From positions 62,001 through 126,000 of the forward strand of contig CALIBL010000016.1 of the NCBI GenBank assembly GCA_938045805.1: a stretch of 64,000 nt of DNA, given 5' to 3'. Each line of letters starts with the position of its first letter. Position 1 is the stretch's first letter. Position numbers and translations under genes: made by a program. The DNA is from an uncultured Rubripirellula sp. (GTDB lineage Bacteria > Planctomycetota > Planctomycetia > Pirellulales > Pirellulaceae). This document shows positions 1 through 8,613 of this stretch, one piece after another. The notes under the pieces are model-generated. The model was given only the letters and a program-made list of their open reading frames with translations, searched no databases and had not been told where the DNA came from.

Positions 1-1072
1 TCGCCTCGGCTTCCGTCGTCTCCGTTTTGGAGTCAAAGGGAACGTCGCGGACAACATGCTCTACAAGATCGAGATGGAATTCGCGGGCGGAAACAGGTCT
101 GAGTTCCGTGATGCCTACCTCGGCTGGACAGATCTTCCGTTCCTGCAAACAGTTTTGATCGGTAACCAGAAGCGTCCTTACGGTTTGGATCACCTTAACA
201 GCTCCCGTTACAACGTTTTCCTCGAGCGCCCATTCGTGATCGAAGCTCACAACCAAGATGCTCGTCGTCTCGGACTTGCGTCTTATGGTGTCTCGGACAA
301 CCAGAAATGGAACTGGCGTTACGGTGTCTATAACCAACGAAATGTCCAAGGCCTGGGAAACTACGTCGACGACCACCTTCAACTTGAATTCACCGGGCGT
401 CTTGCCAACACCATTTGGTACGACGAAGTCAGCGGAGGCCGTGGTTACGCTCACTGGGCAATCTCCGGCTCCCACGCCGATTCAACGGACAATGCCAATA
501 ATGAAAATGAGGCTCGCTTCCGAACCCGTCCAGAAGCTCGCTCCGAGAATCGATGGCTTGACACAGGACGTATTGCTGGCGCGGATTACTTCAACCTTCT
601 GGGTGTTGAAGGTGTCGTGAACGTTGGTCGCGTTCAAGTGGTTGGTGAATACCAACGAACTTGGGTCGATCGTCAAGACATCTACGAGGACGTTGCCTTC
701 GACGGTGGATACGTCTATGTGTCATACTTCCTCACTGGCGAGCACATGCCTTGGGACCGCGAATCTGGGACCCTGGGTCGTATCAAGCCATTCCAGAACT
801 TCTGGTTGGTGGATCGCTGCAATGGTGGCCGATCCGCCGGATGGGGGGCTTGGCAGCTTGCAGCTCGCTGGTCAACCGCTGACTTCAGCGATGCAGACGT
901 CCTCGGTGGCGTCGGCGACTCCTTCACCTTCGGCCTCAACTGGTATTGGAACCCGAACGCCCGCATGCAGTTCAACTACATCGCTGGCGAAATTTCGGAG
1001 CGAGCCACAGATAACGGCCCAGCTTCAGGTGAATATGACATCTTCGGTGCTCGTTGGATGATCGATTTCTAA
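1..1072 (+). CDS. Phosphate-selective porin O/P-like outer membrane protein (3' part)
   Basis: The reading frame is already open at base 2, so the gene begins upstream and 356 residues are visible. The ATG at 56 is internal, because the residues before it (LGFRRLRFGVKGNVADN) continue the family pattern. The sequence is a series of amphipathic beta strands with many aromatic girdle residues. Its order of motifs (R-x-R-x-G-x-K-G near the visible start, DAYLGW, GNQKRPYGLDHLNSS, then a terminal strand ending in Phe) is typical of OprO/OprP (Porin_O_P) proteins, which form anion channels in the outer membrane. The last residue is Phe, as usual for barrel assembly signals. The true substrate is not known. 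A GC-rich hairpin follows the stop. Confidence 0.85.
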   Translation, partial: RLGFRRLRFGVKGNVADNMLYKIEMEFAGGNRSEFRDAYLGWTDLPFLQTVLIGNQKRPYGLDHLNSSRYNVFLERPFVIEAHNQDARRLGLASYGVSDNQKWNWRYGVYNQRNVQGLGNYVDDHLQLEFTGRLANTIWYDEVSGGRGYAHWAISGSHADSTDNANNENEARFRTRPEARSENRWLDTGRIAGADYFNLLGVEGVVNVGRVQVVGEYQRTWVDRQDIYEDVAFDGGYVYVSYFLTGEHMPWDRESGTLGRIKPFQNFWLVDRCNGGRSAGWGAWQLAARWSTADFSDADVLGGVGDSFTFGLNWYWNPNARMQFNYIAGEISERATDNGPASGEYDIFGARWMIDF

Positions 1073-1100
1073 GTCGAACCCTCCACGAACGAACCCCCTC

Positions 1101-1131
1101 GGCGGGGTGCAGAATTAACGTGCACCCCGCC
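1101..1131 (+). terminator. Hairpin after the porin gene
   Basis: A perfect 11-bp inverted repeat (GGCGGGGTGCA / TGCACCCCGCC) with a 9-base loop lies 28 bases after the porin stop. Only a weak T-run follows, so it may be an intrinsic terminator or an mRNA 3' stabiliser. Confidence 0.6.
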
Positions 1132-1163
1132 TATTTCCACCCAAAAACCAACCTAGGTTTCCC

Positions 1164-1697
1164 ATGTTAAAAAAAATGATCGTGTCTTCGGTCGTCTTCG
1201 CCGCGGTCGCCATGACCACGGCAACGACTGCATCTGCCGGCAAACTCGGGTGCATCAATCCCGCAGACTGCCGGTGTGAACTTACCTCCAAGGAAGTTGA
1301 CGTCGAAAAATCCTGCTTTGAAGTGGAATCCAAAACCATCTGTATTCCTAAAGTAGTTTTTCCTTGGCAAACCGGTCATGGCTGCTTTGGATTAGGCCTT
1401 TTTGGCTGCAGCAAGTCAGCTTGTGACTCATGTGATTCTGCCGATGGCTGCGAAGCGTCCGGCTGTGACACCAGTGTTCACAATGGAGCTTTCACCAAAA
1501 CGGTTAAGGTGCTTAGCAAGAAGAAGTACACCGAACCAGGGTGTGAATACAAATGGTCCGTCAAAGAAGATGGAAGCTGTGACGAAGGGTGCGAGTCAGC
1601 TCAGGCGATTTCTCAGCCCTCGCTTCAAGAACCCTCGATTGCGGATCGCCCGTTGATCCAACCCTTGTTGAACATTGCTCCTGTCAGAGTTCGATAA
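1164..1697 (+). CDS. Small secreted cysteine-rich protein
   Basis: This 177-residue protein begins with a clear signal peptide (MLKKMIVSSVVFAAVAMTTATTASAG). The mature part holds 14 cysteines, many in tight groups (CINPADCRC, CSKSACDSC, CEASGC, CDEGC). No enzymatic motif is visible. Cys-rich exported proteins are known from planctomycete envelopes, which are rich in disulfide-linked protein, so a structural or metal-binding envelope role is possible; this is inference. It lies between two terminator-like hairpins and is probably a single-gene transcript. The Cys-rich style recurs in the N-terminus of the BBP2 porin at 3613-4839. Confidence 0.75.
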   Translation: MLKKMIVSSVVFAAVAMTTATTASAGKLGCINPADCRCELTSKEVDVEKSCFEVESKTICIPKVVFPWQTGHGCFGLGLFGCSKSACDSCDSADGCEASGCDTSVHNGAFTKTVKVLSKKKYTEPGCEYKWSVKEDGSCDEGCESAQAISQPSLQEPSIADRPLIQPLLNIAPVRVR

Positions 1698-1777
1698 ACG
1701 AATCACAGGTCGGTTTAATCTTCCACAGCGAGCCTCTGTTCCCAGCACGCTCGCTGCATCAAATTAAAAATGCATGA

Positions 1778-1811
1778 AACGCCGCAGCATCCCTTGCTGC
1801 GGCGTTTTTTT
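1778..1811 (+). terminator. Intrinsic terminator of the Cys-rich protein gene
   Basis: An 11-bp perfect stem (AACGCCGCAGC / GCTGCGGCGTT), 7-base loop and a run of seven T form a textbook rho-independent terminator about 80 bases after the stop. Confidence 0.92.
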
Positions 1812-1935
1812 GCGCATTTAGCGAACGGCACATGAGAAACCATTGCACGACACGCCGCTTAGATGTGACCCCAGAACACAGAAATCATTGGGTTAGATCA
1901 ACTTTTTGAGAGACACTGGGACCAATCAATACTTG

Positions 1936-2283
1936 CTAGATCGCTTCCGCCCCTGTCTCTCCGGTGCGAATCCTGACGCAATCATCCATCGGTAGGACGA
2001 AGATCTTGCCATCTCCAATCTCACCATCGTTCCCGCTGCGTCCACCTTTGACAATCGCGTCGACGGTCGGCTGCACGAACTCTTCATTAACCGCGATCTG
2101 CAATTGAACTTTCCTGAGTAAGTTCACGCCGATCTCAAGCCCACGATAGAGCCCCGGATGGCCTTTCTGACGTCCAAATCCTTGGCAATCGAGCACAGTT
2201 AGGCGAAACACCTCCACCTCCGTGAGCGCCTCTTTTACGGCTTCAAGCTTTCCCGGCTGAATGATCGCAATGATTAATTTCAC
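1936..2283 (-). CDS. P-II family nitrogen regulatory protein (GlnB/GlnK-like), Tyr51 absent
   Basis: P-II proteins are trimeric signal transducers that bind ATP/ADP and 2-oxoglutarate and control ammonium transport, glutamine synthetase and related targets. The 115-residue product starts with VKLIIAIIQPGKLE from a GTG at 2283 with an AAGG a few bases upstream; an in-frame extension to 2328 lacks family similarity. It aligns without gaps to E. coli GlnB: GFGRQKGH (35-42), GDGKIFVLP, and the C-terminal RIRTGE are all present. At the T-loop, Tyr46 is kept, but the uridylylated Tyr51 is Ile and residue 49 (Ser in cyanobacterial P-II) is Leu. Regulation by uridylylation at the standard site is therefore not possible. 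No amtB, glnA or glnD lies in the window. Whether it is GlnB or GlnK cannot be decided. Confidence 0.9.
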   Translation of the reverse strand: MKLIIAIIQPGKLEAVKEALTEVEVFRLTVLDCQGFGRQKGHPGLYRGLEIGVNLLRKVQLQIAVNEEFVQPTVDAIVKGGRSGNDGEIGDGKIFVLPMDDCVRIRTGETGAEAI

Positions 2284-3489
2284 GAGTTGCCTTATCAAGG
2301 GTGTCTTAACCTGTAACGTCAAACTCAACAGCCACCAAGCGAATGCAGCGGAATGACCTTCGAAGACCGATTTGAGACCAATTCTGAAAACGAATCGACT
2401 GAATGGAATTGAGACTTGCAGTGTAATTTAATCCCGCATCGCGGAGCTCACAACTCGCTTTCTACCCGACCGGTTCTCGGGAGAAACCCAGCGATTGCAA
2501 AACAAAGAGTGACTCGTCACTCCGCTGAAGCCAAAGTAGGACGACGAGGCTCCGCCATCACCTTTAATCCTAGCTGAGTTGTCATCGCCGCAAAGAAACT
2601 GCCGGTTGCTCCGCCAAGTCGACCTCATATCGAAATGGCGGAGCATCGGTAGGTAGATTCGTGAGGCCTTGCAAAAATGTCCATTCTGCATGGCATTTGA
2701 AATGTGCGTGATTGATAGCCATGTCAGAAGCATTTGAAATAGTTGATTTCGTTGCTTACCTGTCGTCGATTGGCTGTAGCACTCACGACGACCAGCTCCC
2801 AAAAAAGGGAAGCAAAGATTATGCCACCGAACAAAACAGCTCTGGCAAAGCACCGCAAATCGTTTCCAGCAAATGAGTTAAATCCACGCATTTTTTTCGC
2901 AGGTCCATTTCCTGAATGCAGTGCCATCGAGTCTCGCTGAAAGACTGGGCAAACGATGCAACAAATCGGCTTGTTTTGCCCAGTAACTCGGCAGCATACC
3001 GATCGCTCTTTTTGGGCATTCTGGCGGTTACCCCGCCGAGGGACTTTTTCAATTGGGATCGATATCATTGGTGCATAAGCGATGTGTCCGTGCTTCGCAG
3101 GCTAACCAAGGCAAGGTATCACCGGAATCACCAACGACATCGCCTCGCCGCCCTTAGCACGGACTAGATAGATCTCAATTCACTTTCGCATCGGGAGTCC
3201 GGCCCCACGTACATACTTCCAAGTAAGGGTGGCACTTCAATCCATACATGACCAAGGATGGTTGGGGAACGCGATCCCATCGAGATGAATGACCGACGCG
3301 ATGATCGATTTGGCTGATGCAATCGACGTGATCAAAACTCCATCGAATGATTCGCTGTTATGCTACTGCACATCTAGCACGCTACCCAGCGAACACTTCA
3401 ACGCGTATCGAGTCAACAAGTTGTTAGTGATCGGCAAAGATGCATGTCAAAGCAAGGCATGAGAAGAGCGACCTCACAACCGTGTTCAT
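2284..3489. other. Gene-poor intergenic stretch with an inverted repeat
   Basis: About 1.2 kb without a convincing gene. Open frames in it (for example the minus-strand frame at 2428-2853) give Cys/Ser/Arg-rich translations with no family resemblance. One notable element is a perfect 10-bp inverted repeat TGCTCCGCCA (2607-2616) / TGGCGGAGCA (2636-2645) with a 19-base loop. Its left arm core GCTCCGCCA also occurs at about 2549-2557. The stretch may hold an unrecognised small RNA or be decayed sequence. Confidence 0.5.
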
Positions 3490-3524
3490 AAAAAAACCCA
3501 GGTGCCGTAATTGGCACCTGGGTT
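3490..3524 (-). terminator. Intrinsic terminator of the BBP2 porin gene
   Basis: A 12-bp perfect inverted repeat (AACCCAGGTGCC / GGCACCTGGGTT) with a 6-base loop. Read on the minus strand it is followed by a run of T (the A-run at 3490-3496). It lies about 90 bases after the stop of the minus-strand porin gene. Confidence 0.92.
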
Positions 3525-3612
3525 CATGTTGCGTGTATTCGTGCGATTGGCGATTGAGAACGTCGGGGAGAATCGCTCGGCAATCCCCCGTGCACGAATT
3601 GCTAACTCAAAC

Positions 3613-4839
3613 TTAGAAGGTCAAGATAGCGTCGATACCGAAGGTGGTGTCTTCGTCACCCATCTGGCTCCAGTCCCACCGAACTTCCGGACGGAAGATC
3701 AAGTTGGCGTTGTGACGGTAGTTCACGCCCAAGGTTAGGTCATGAAGGTGAAGACGTGGGGCGTTTCCGCCCTTTGCAGCCCACCACTCGTAGCGGATAC
3801 CAGCACCGATTCGATCGTTGTATTGATGAATCAGGTATTGGTTGATTCCGTAGGTGTTACGGGCAGCGTTGTCGGCTAGGTCAGTGGTGTTCAACCAGTC
3901 GGTCTGGAAGACGTAAGTCGTCTTATCAGAAACGGCGTAGTCAGCAACGACGGACTGCATGTAGCCCTTTTCGCCACCGCCAGCCCATGGCTCGCTGAAT
4001 CGACCAGCAACCGATGCGTAGGTGACGCTCAAACGGTCAGTAAGACCGAGAGAAACACCACCCAACCATGAGTCACCATTGTCGTCGAAACCGCTGTCCC
4101 AACCCATGGTGTATCCACCCATGAAGGTGACGTCTTCGCTAGCAGCCAAAGTTGCCAAAACACCGGTGTGGGTGAACGGCTCGCTGTTGTACATGGTGTA
4201 CGCGTGGCTGTAGAAGAAGTTGTCAGGAGCTCCGACGACTTCATAGCCGATGTTGGTGTAGAAGTGACCGATCTTGACCGAAAGATCGCCGTAACCTACT
4301 TCGAAGTAAGCTTGTGGCAATGCGTGGCCGTACTGAGTTCCGTGGTCCCATGGGTTATCCCAACCACGATCACCAGTTCCGAAAGCCTGTGTGTCGGGAC
4401 CGTCGGTACCATAGACGTAATCGACTCGTCCACCGATATCCCAACCGTTCGATGCGTCGATCGCACGCTCAGCGTAGATCCAAGCCTGCTGCAGTTGAAG
4501 GTGGTCTGCGTATGAGTTGAAACGTGGACCGTTGGTGCTGCTGTGGTAGCCGAGTTGCAACCAACCGCCGACCGAGTAAGGACCAACTTCACCGAAGAGA
4601 GTGAATGGATCGTCCAGACCGCCTTTTTTCAGCAATCCGAGGTTGCATCCCATGCCGTCACAGCTGGAATCGCAACCCGCATCGCAGGCACCTTCCTCAG
4701 CAACGGGCTCACAGCCGCAGATGGGCTCATCGCAATCGCAAGAAACTTGCTGAATGCCGGTTGCTTGTGCTTCAGTAACATTGCCGGCAAAAGTGCCGCA
4801 AGCGATAGCAGCAAGCAGTGCTAATTTGCTTAACTTCAT
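3613..4839 (-). CDS. Outer membrane beta-barrel porin, BBP2 / DUF1597-like, with Cys-rich N-terminus
   Basis: The 408-residue protein has a signal peptide (MKLSKLALLAAIACGTFA) and then a segment with eight cysteines in about 35 residues (CDCDEPICGC ... CDAGCDSSCDGMGC). The rest is a barrel-like alternation of Gly/aromatic strands ending in Phe (GIDAILTF). Motifs such as GWLQLGYHS, QQAWIYAER, GRVDYVYGTDGPDTQA and GHFYTNIGYEVV match putative beta-barrel porin-2 (OmpL-like) proteins common in planctomycetes. The start at 4839 puts the signal peptide at the N-terminus; an in-frame ATG at 4866 would add nine residues. The Cys-rich stretch before the barrel is not needed for a porin and could crosslink to other envelope proteins (inference). 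Confidence 0.85.
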   Translation of the reverse strand: MKLSKLALLAAIACGTFAGNVTEAQATGIQQVSCDCDEPICGCEPVAEEGACDAGCDSSCDGMGCNLGLLKKGGLDDPFTLFGEVGPYSVGGWLQLGYHSSTNGPRFNSYADHLQLQQAWIYAERAIDASNGWDIGGRVDYVYGTDGPDTQAFGTGDRGWDNPWDHGTQYGHALPQAYFEVGYGDLSVKIGHFYTNIGYEVVGAPDNFFYSHAYTMYNSEPFTHTGVLATLAASEDVTFMGGYTMGWDSGFDDNGDSWLGGVSLGLTDRLSVTYASVAGRFSEPWAGGGEKGYMQSVVADYAVSDKTTYVFQTDWLNTTDLADNAARNTYGINQYLIHQYNDRIGAGIRYEWWAAKGGNAPRLHLHDLTLGVNYRHNANLIFRPEVRWDWSQMGDEDTTFGIDAILTF

Positions 4840-5369
4840 CTCAGTTATTAACTCCCCTGTTTCCATTTCGGGTGGCAGTGCTCAACTGGGCAGAGCACAC
4901 ACGTCTTCCCGCTAATCCTCGTTGACTAACGGAATCCCACAACAAAATGTGGAATTTTCTGAATCGGAACATCCAAGATGCCATGCTGCTGTTGATCGAA
5001 CTGCTCTCAGGAAGCGAACAGCACGTCAGTCAGAACACAACTACTCTTTGGATCTGTCTTGTAAATCGGCAGCGTGGGTGAGCAAGTTTCTAAATTCCAC
5101 CAGCGACCTGTTAAGAAAGACAGGTAAAGTTTGCGGCCTAGGGGGAACTGGTAGAGTGGGAGTTGCTAGCATTATCAGTGAATCGATGGAGTGACCAGTG
5201 GATCCATGAAACTTGGACTTTTAGTCGGTAAACACCTGCGTTGCCGCATCGGTAACACCGTCAAAACGCTGGATTTCACCGATCAGCTCGCAAAGAGCAC
5301 CTGTTCGATATCAGGGTGATCGGTCAAAATTGGGCAAAATTCCAGCACCCGCGAAAGACAGCTTTAAAG
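4840..5369. other. Divergent intergenic region between BBP2 porin and ftsY
   Basis: About 530 bases that should hold promoters for the minus-strand porin and the plus-strand ftsY. No coding frame in it is convincing, and no clear sigma-70 boxes or structured element were recognised. Confidence 0.5.
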
Positions 5370-6470
5370 ATGGCGTTTTGGCGATCCAAGAAAAAAGAAG
5401 TTCCTAACCAGGAGTCTTACTCTTCACCCGAGAGTAGCTCGGTCCCCGCGGATGAAAAAGAAGATTCAGGCGGGATTGATCAGACCGTTAGTGAGTTGAC
5501 TCAAGATTCGCCTCAAGAAGCAGCGGTCGTGCAACCCGGTCCGCCAACTTCGGGTGGCTTATTTGCCAAAATGCGTGGCGCGTTAAGTAAAACACGTCAA
5601 GCTCTCGGCACCGACATACGCGACCTTTTCAAAAGCGAAGGCCGACTCGTTGATGGTGAGTTTCTAGGCGAATTGTTTTCCCGCTTGATTCGCACCGATA
5701 TGGGGGTCTCCTGTGCCGAAGCGATTCGAGACGATGTCGAGAAACGATTGAAGTCGCGCGTGGTCGAAATGGAAGAGGTTCTAGCAACCATCACTGAACA
5801 AACTCGCTCGATGCTCGAACAAGAATCGACCGGCCTCCGATACTCCGAAGATGGAGGTCCAACGGTGATTCTGGTCGTCGGCGTGAATGGTAGTGGTAAA
5901 ACCACCTCAATTGGAAAACTCGCCAACCACCTGCACCGATCGGGAAAAAGCATTGTCTTGGGAGCGGGGGACACTTTCAGGGCTGCAGCAGTTGAGCAGT
6001 TGACCATCTGGGCCGGGCGGATTGGATGCGAGATCGTAACCGGCAAGCCTGAAGCGGATCCCGCCAGCGTTGCATATCAAACCGTGGAAAAAGCGGTGGA
6101 GATGAATGCAGACATTGCGATCATTGATACCGCCGGCCGTCTGCAGACTCAGACGAACCTAATGCAACAGCTCGAAAAAATTCGTCGAGTTGTGGGAAAA
6201 AAAATTGAAGGAGCTCCCCACGAGGTGATCCTTGTTCTCGATTCCACCGCCGGTCAAAACGCAATCAGCCAAGCACGCGGATTCAGCGAAGCAGCACAAT
6301 GCACCGGAATTGTCCTCGCCAAATTGGATGGTTCTGCAAAAGGTGGAGTGATCCTTCCCATCCGAGAAGAATTTCAACTGCCGGTTAAATTCGTCGGCTT
6401 AGGTGAGGGAATCGATGACATCGCTGAATTTGATGCGTCCGCTTTCGCCAAAGCATTATTTGCGCAATGA
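5370..6470 (+). CDS. ftsY: Signal recognition particle receptor FtsY
   Basis: FtsY is the membrane-associated GTPase that receives SRP-ribosome complexes for co-translational membrane insertion. The 366-residue product starts at MAFWRSKKKE (5370), a basic amphipathic start usual for FtsY; an upstream in-frame start at 5316 adds unrelated residues. Residues 10-60 form the acidic, low-complexity A domain. The NG domain follows, with P-loop GVNGSGKTT (171-179), DTFRAAAVEQL, DTAGRLQT, a KLDGSAKGG guanine-specificity motif and the C-terminal GLGEGIDDI. Everything needed for GTPase activity is present. It is followed after 50 bases by miaE on the same strand. Confidence 0.97.
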   Translation: MAFWRSKKKEVPNQESYSSPESSSVPADEKEDSGGIDQTVSELTQDSPQEAAVVQPGPPTSGGLFAKMRGALSKTRQALGTDIRDLFKSEGRLVDGEFLGELFSRLIRTDMGVSCAEAIRDDVEKRLKSRVVEMEEVLATITEQTRSMLEQESTGLRYSEDGGPTVILVVGVNGSGKTTSIGKLANHLHRSGKSIVLGAGDTFRAAAVEQLTIWAGRIGCEIVTGKPEADPASVAYQTVEKAVEMNADIAIIDTAGRLQTQTNLMQQLEKIRRVVGKKIEGAPHEVILVLDSTAGQNAISQARGFSEAAQCTGIVLAKLDGSAKGGVILPIREEFQLPVKFVGLGEGIDDIAEFDASAFAKALFAQ

Positions 6471-6520
6471 GCCGATCAACCTCCTTCACCGAATCTCCGT
6501 GAATCCAATTCCCCAACACC

Positions 6521-7102
6521 ATGCTAAGCCTACAATCAGAATCGACACAGCGTTGGCTCGAGCACGTGGATCAACACCTAGACGAATTGCTGATTGACCA
6601 CGCGCACTGTGAACGCAAGGCTGCCTCGACGGCCATGAATCTGATGAATGCGTATACAGAGAATCGGCGTTTGTGCCGGGAGATGAAACGCATTGTCGAG
6701 GAGGAGCTTGAGCACTTTGAAATGGTGCTGGAGATTCTTGATCAACGCGGCGTTACCTTTCGGCGGATTGCCTCTGGCCCCTATGGAAAACAACTCACGC
6801 AACTCATTCGTCAAGATGAACCACACCGCGGGGTGGATCGATTGTTGGTCGCTTCACTCATTGAGGCAAGAAGTTGCGAGCGATTCCGTTTGCTAGCAGA
6901 TAGAATCAAAACTCGCGAGCCGCAGCTTTCCGACTTCTATTCAAGTCTTTTCGAGAGCGAGGCGAGGCATCACACAACCTACGTGCAGTTGGCGGAAGAT
7001 TTCCAACCTCGTGATATGGTCAAAGAGCGGCTACGCCAACTGTCCGAGAAAGAAACGGAGATCATCTTGAAGGGATCGGAGCTACCAAGAATGCACAGTT
7101 AG
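6521..7102 (+). CDS. miaE: tRNA-(ms2io6A37) hydroxylase MiaE
   Basis: MiaE is a non-heme diiron monooxygenase that hydroxylates the isopentenyl group of 2-methylthio-N6-isopentenyladenosine at tRNA position 37. The 193-residue protein is a ferritin-like four-helix bundle. The diiron ligands can be seen in order: DHAHCERKA (first Glu), EEELEHFEM (ExxH pair), EARSCERF (third Glu) and SEARHHTTY (ExxH pair). Length matches the family. It sits 50 bases after ftsY and may be cotranscribed. The substrate requires MiaA and MiaB, which are not in the window. Confidence 0.93.
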   Translation: MLSLQSESTQRWLEHVDQHLDELLIDHAHCERKAASTAMNLMNAYTENRRLCREMKRIVEEELEHFEMVLEILDQRGVTFRRIASGPYGKQLTQLIRQDEPHRGVDRLLVASLIEARSCERFRLLADRIKTREPQLSDFYSSLFESEARHHTTYVQLAEDFQPRDMVKERLRQLSEKETEIILKGSELPRMHS

Positions 7103-7398
7103 AAATTGCATTGTTTCAAGACTCCCCCAGAATCATCAATAAGTGTTCTCATTTAGCTTCCCTCCATGGCACTCATTGCCTTCTCTGAACGTGTTTGGGT
7201 GAGATCGCTATTCTTGACTCATGAAGAGCTTCAAATAGCATTGCCTGCATCGAGAATCACTTGATCACCTTTTCAAGAAGGAAAAGGATCCTCCCCTCCG
7301 CGTTGACATCGATTGCTACGACGTTTAGACGCGACATTGCCCCATCAAGAAGAAACGGGTCTGGGCTAGGTCCTTCGTCGCTTCAATTGAAAGGGTAA
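7103..7398. other. Intergenic region upstream of an exported protein gene
   Basis: About 296 bases without a gene. It contains a perfect TTGACA at 7303-7308; 17 bases later TAGACG (7326-7331) is only a poor -10 match. It probably carries the promoter for the gene at 7399. Confidence 0.4.
7303..7331 (+). promoter_or_regulatory. Possible sigma-70-like promoter for the gene at 7399
   Basis: TTGACA, then a 17-base spacer, then TAGACG. The -35 box is perfect and the spacing ideal, but the -10 box is weak. It would give a leader of about 60 bases. Confidence 0.3.
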
Positions 7399-8613
7399 AT
7401 GATGCCGTGCGACCGTTTCGCTCTCTTTCGATGGTCACGCCCGTCGATTCATCAAACGATGATCACCACACTTCAACTTCACCAATCCAGTAGGAAGAAG
7501 CGACCAAACTTGCGATTTCTTTCCTTCCTAGGATTGACCTTCACTTTACTTCTGGACGGAAAGTGCCCCGCGGAGCACATCAACCCTCTAGAAACAGAGA
7601 GTCCCGTCAACTTTGACCTACCGAGCGTCATGACAGTGACTCCCGTGAGCGACAGGTGCAACGAGGTTGTCGTTAAATTACGGCTCTGTGCCCTGACAAA
7701 TCCAAATCAACCAAAACCAACACAATATTGGTGGATCGTGGCACAGCCCGAACAGCCTAATATCCAAATTGTGGATTACGCACCGCGAACAGAAACGGAC
7801 AGCGAGCTATCAACCGGCATCGACACAAAGTCATCAACCGAGAAATCAACCTCGCTGGGTTTCGGACTCACTTTCGATTACAACCAACTCGCAAATCTGC
7901 GAGGGGCTGGTGATCAAGCAACCAAGAAACAGAAAACGGTGCAATTCCAAACCAAAGCGACAAGGCAAGCAAAAATCGCCTCGGGAACCATCAATCGCGG
8001 TAAGGGAGTCTACTTCAAGTGGATGCGAACCGCGGAGCAGGTATTAGACGGGGAGAAAGAATTTCAATTCACCTTGAAAACACCCAACCATTGGAGATGT
8101 GGCACCATCTGTTTGACGGTCATCGCATCAGGAAGTGAAAAACAATTCAACTTCCAGTCAGCGAGCTGGCAACATCACGCCACGGAACTACAGTCTCAAG
8201 AGTTCGTCATAGCGATTCACCGTGAGGCCGACAAACAAGCATCTGAAGCTGCCCTAAAATTATCCGAGCAGGAACAGAAACTCCGGAGTTTAGCAACACT
8301 CAGCGAACATTCCCATGATCAGCCACAGTGGTCGAAACTTCTCGTTGACTTTGGAAAAAAAATAGAACAAGTGATAAGGGACACACCCAATCGCTCGTGG
8401 TTTGACCGACTGACAAGTGAATCAATCGACCCGCACAACGATGAGGAAATACAAAACCTCGCGGTCGAGACTCGCGTCGCGATCTTGGAATACTTGGAAC
8501 AGAAACGTCAATTCTTGGCGTTGAACACTGAGCAAAGTAGCATTGCCGAGGTTAACACGACCGAGACACCGAGGAGCGTCGATCCATCACAAAGGGACTT
8601 TGACCTCGAGTAA
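7399..8613 (+). CDS. Unknown exported protein
   Basis: A 404-residue protein that I do not recognise. A strong ribosome binding site (AAAGGG at about 7390-7395) precedes tandem ATGs at 7399 and 7402, which supports this start. Residues 1-30 form a long basic n-region, followed by a hydrophobic stretch (LRFLSFLGLTFTLLL) and a likely signal cleavage near CPAEH. The middle part looks beta-rich; residues 270-310 are Glu/Lys/Leu-rich and could form a short coiled coil (EQEQKLRSLA). No catalytic motif is visible. The last 27 bases overlap the convergent methyltransferase gene at 8587. Confidence 0.7.
   Translation: MMPCDRFALFRWSRPSIHQTMITTLQLHQSSRKKRPNLRFLSFLGLTFTLLLDGKCPAEHINPLETESPVNFDLPSVMTVTPVSDRCNEVVVKLRLCALTNPNQPKPTQYWWIVAQPEQPNIQIVDYAPRTETDSELSTGIDTKSSTEKSTSLGFGLTFDYNQLANLRGAGDQATKKQKTVQFQTKATRQAKIASGTINRGKGVYFKWMRTAEQVLDGEKEFQFTLKTPNHWRCGTICLTVIASGSEKQFNFQSASWQHHATELQSQEFVIAIHREADKQASEAALKLSEQEQKLRSLATLSEHSHDQPQWSKLLVDFGKKIEQVIRDTPNRSWFDRLTSESIDPHNDEEIQNLAVETRVAILEYLEQKRQFLALNTEQSSIAEVNTTETPRSVDPSQRDFDLE

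Noticed and set aside
2428-2853. Minus-strand frame of 141 codons in the gene-poor region
   Set aside because: The translation is Cys/Ser/Arg-rich without any domain, signal or plausible composition, and overlapping frames are equally open.
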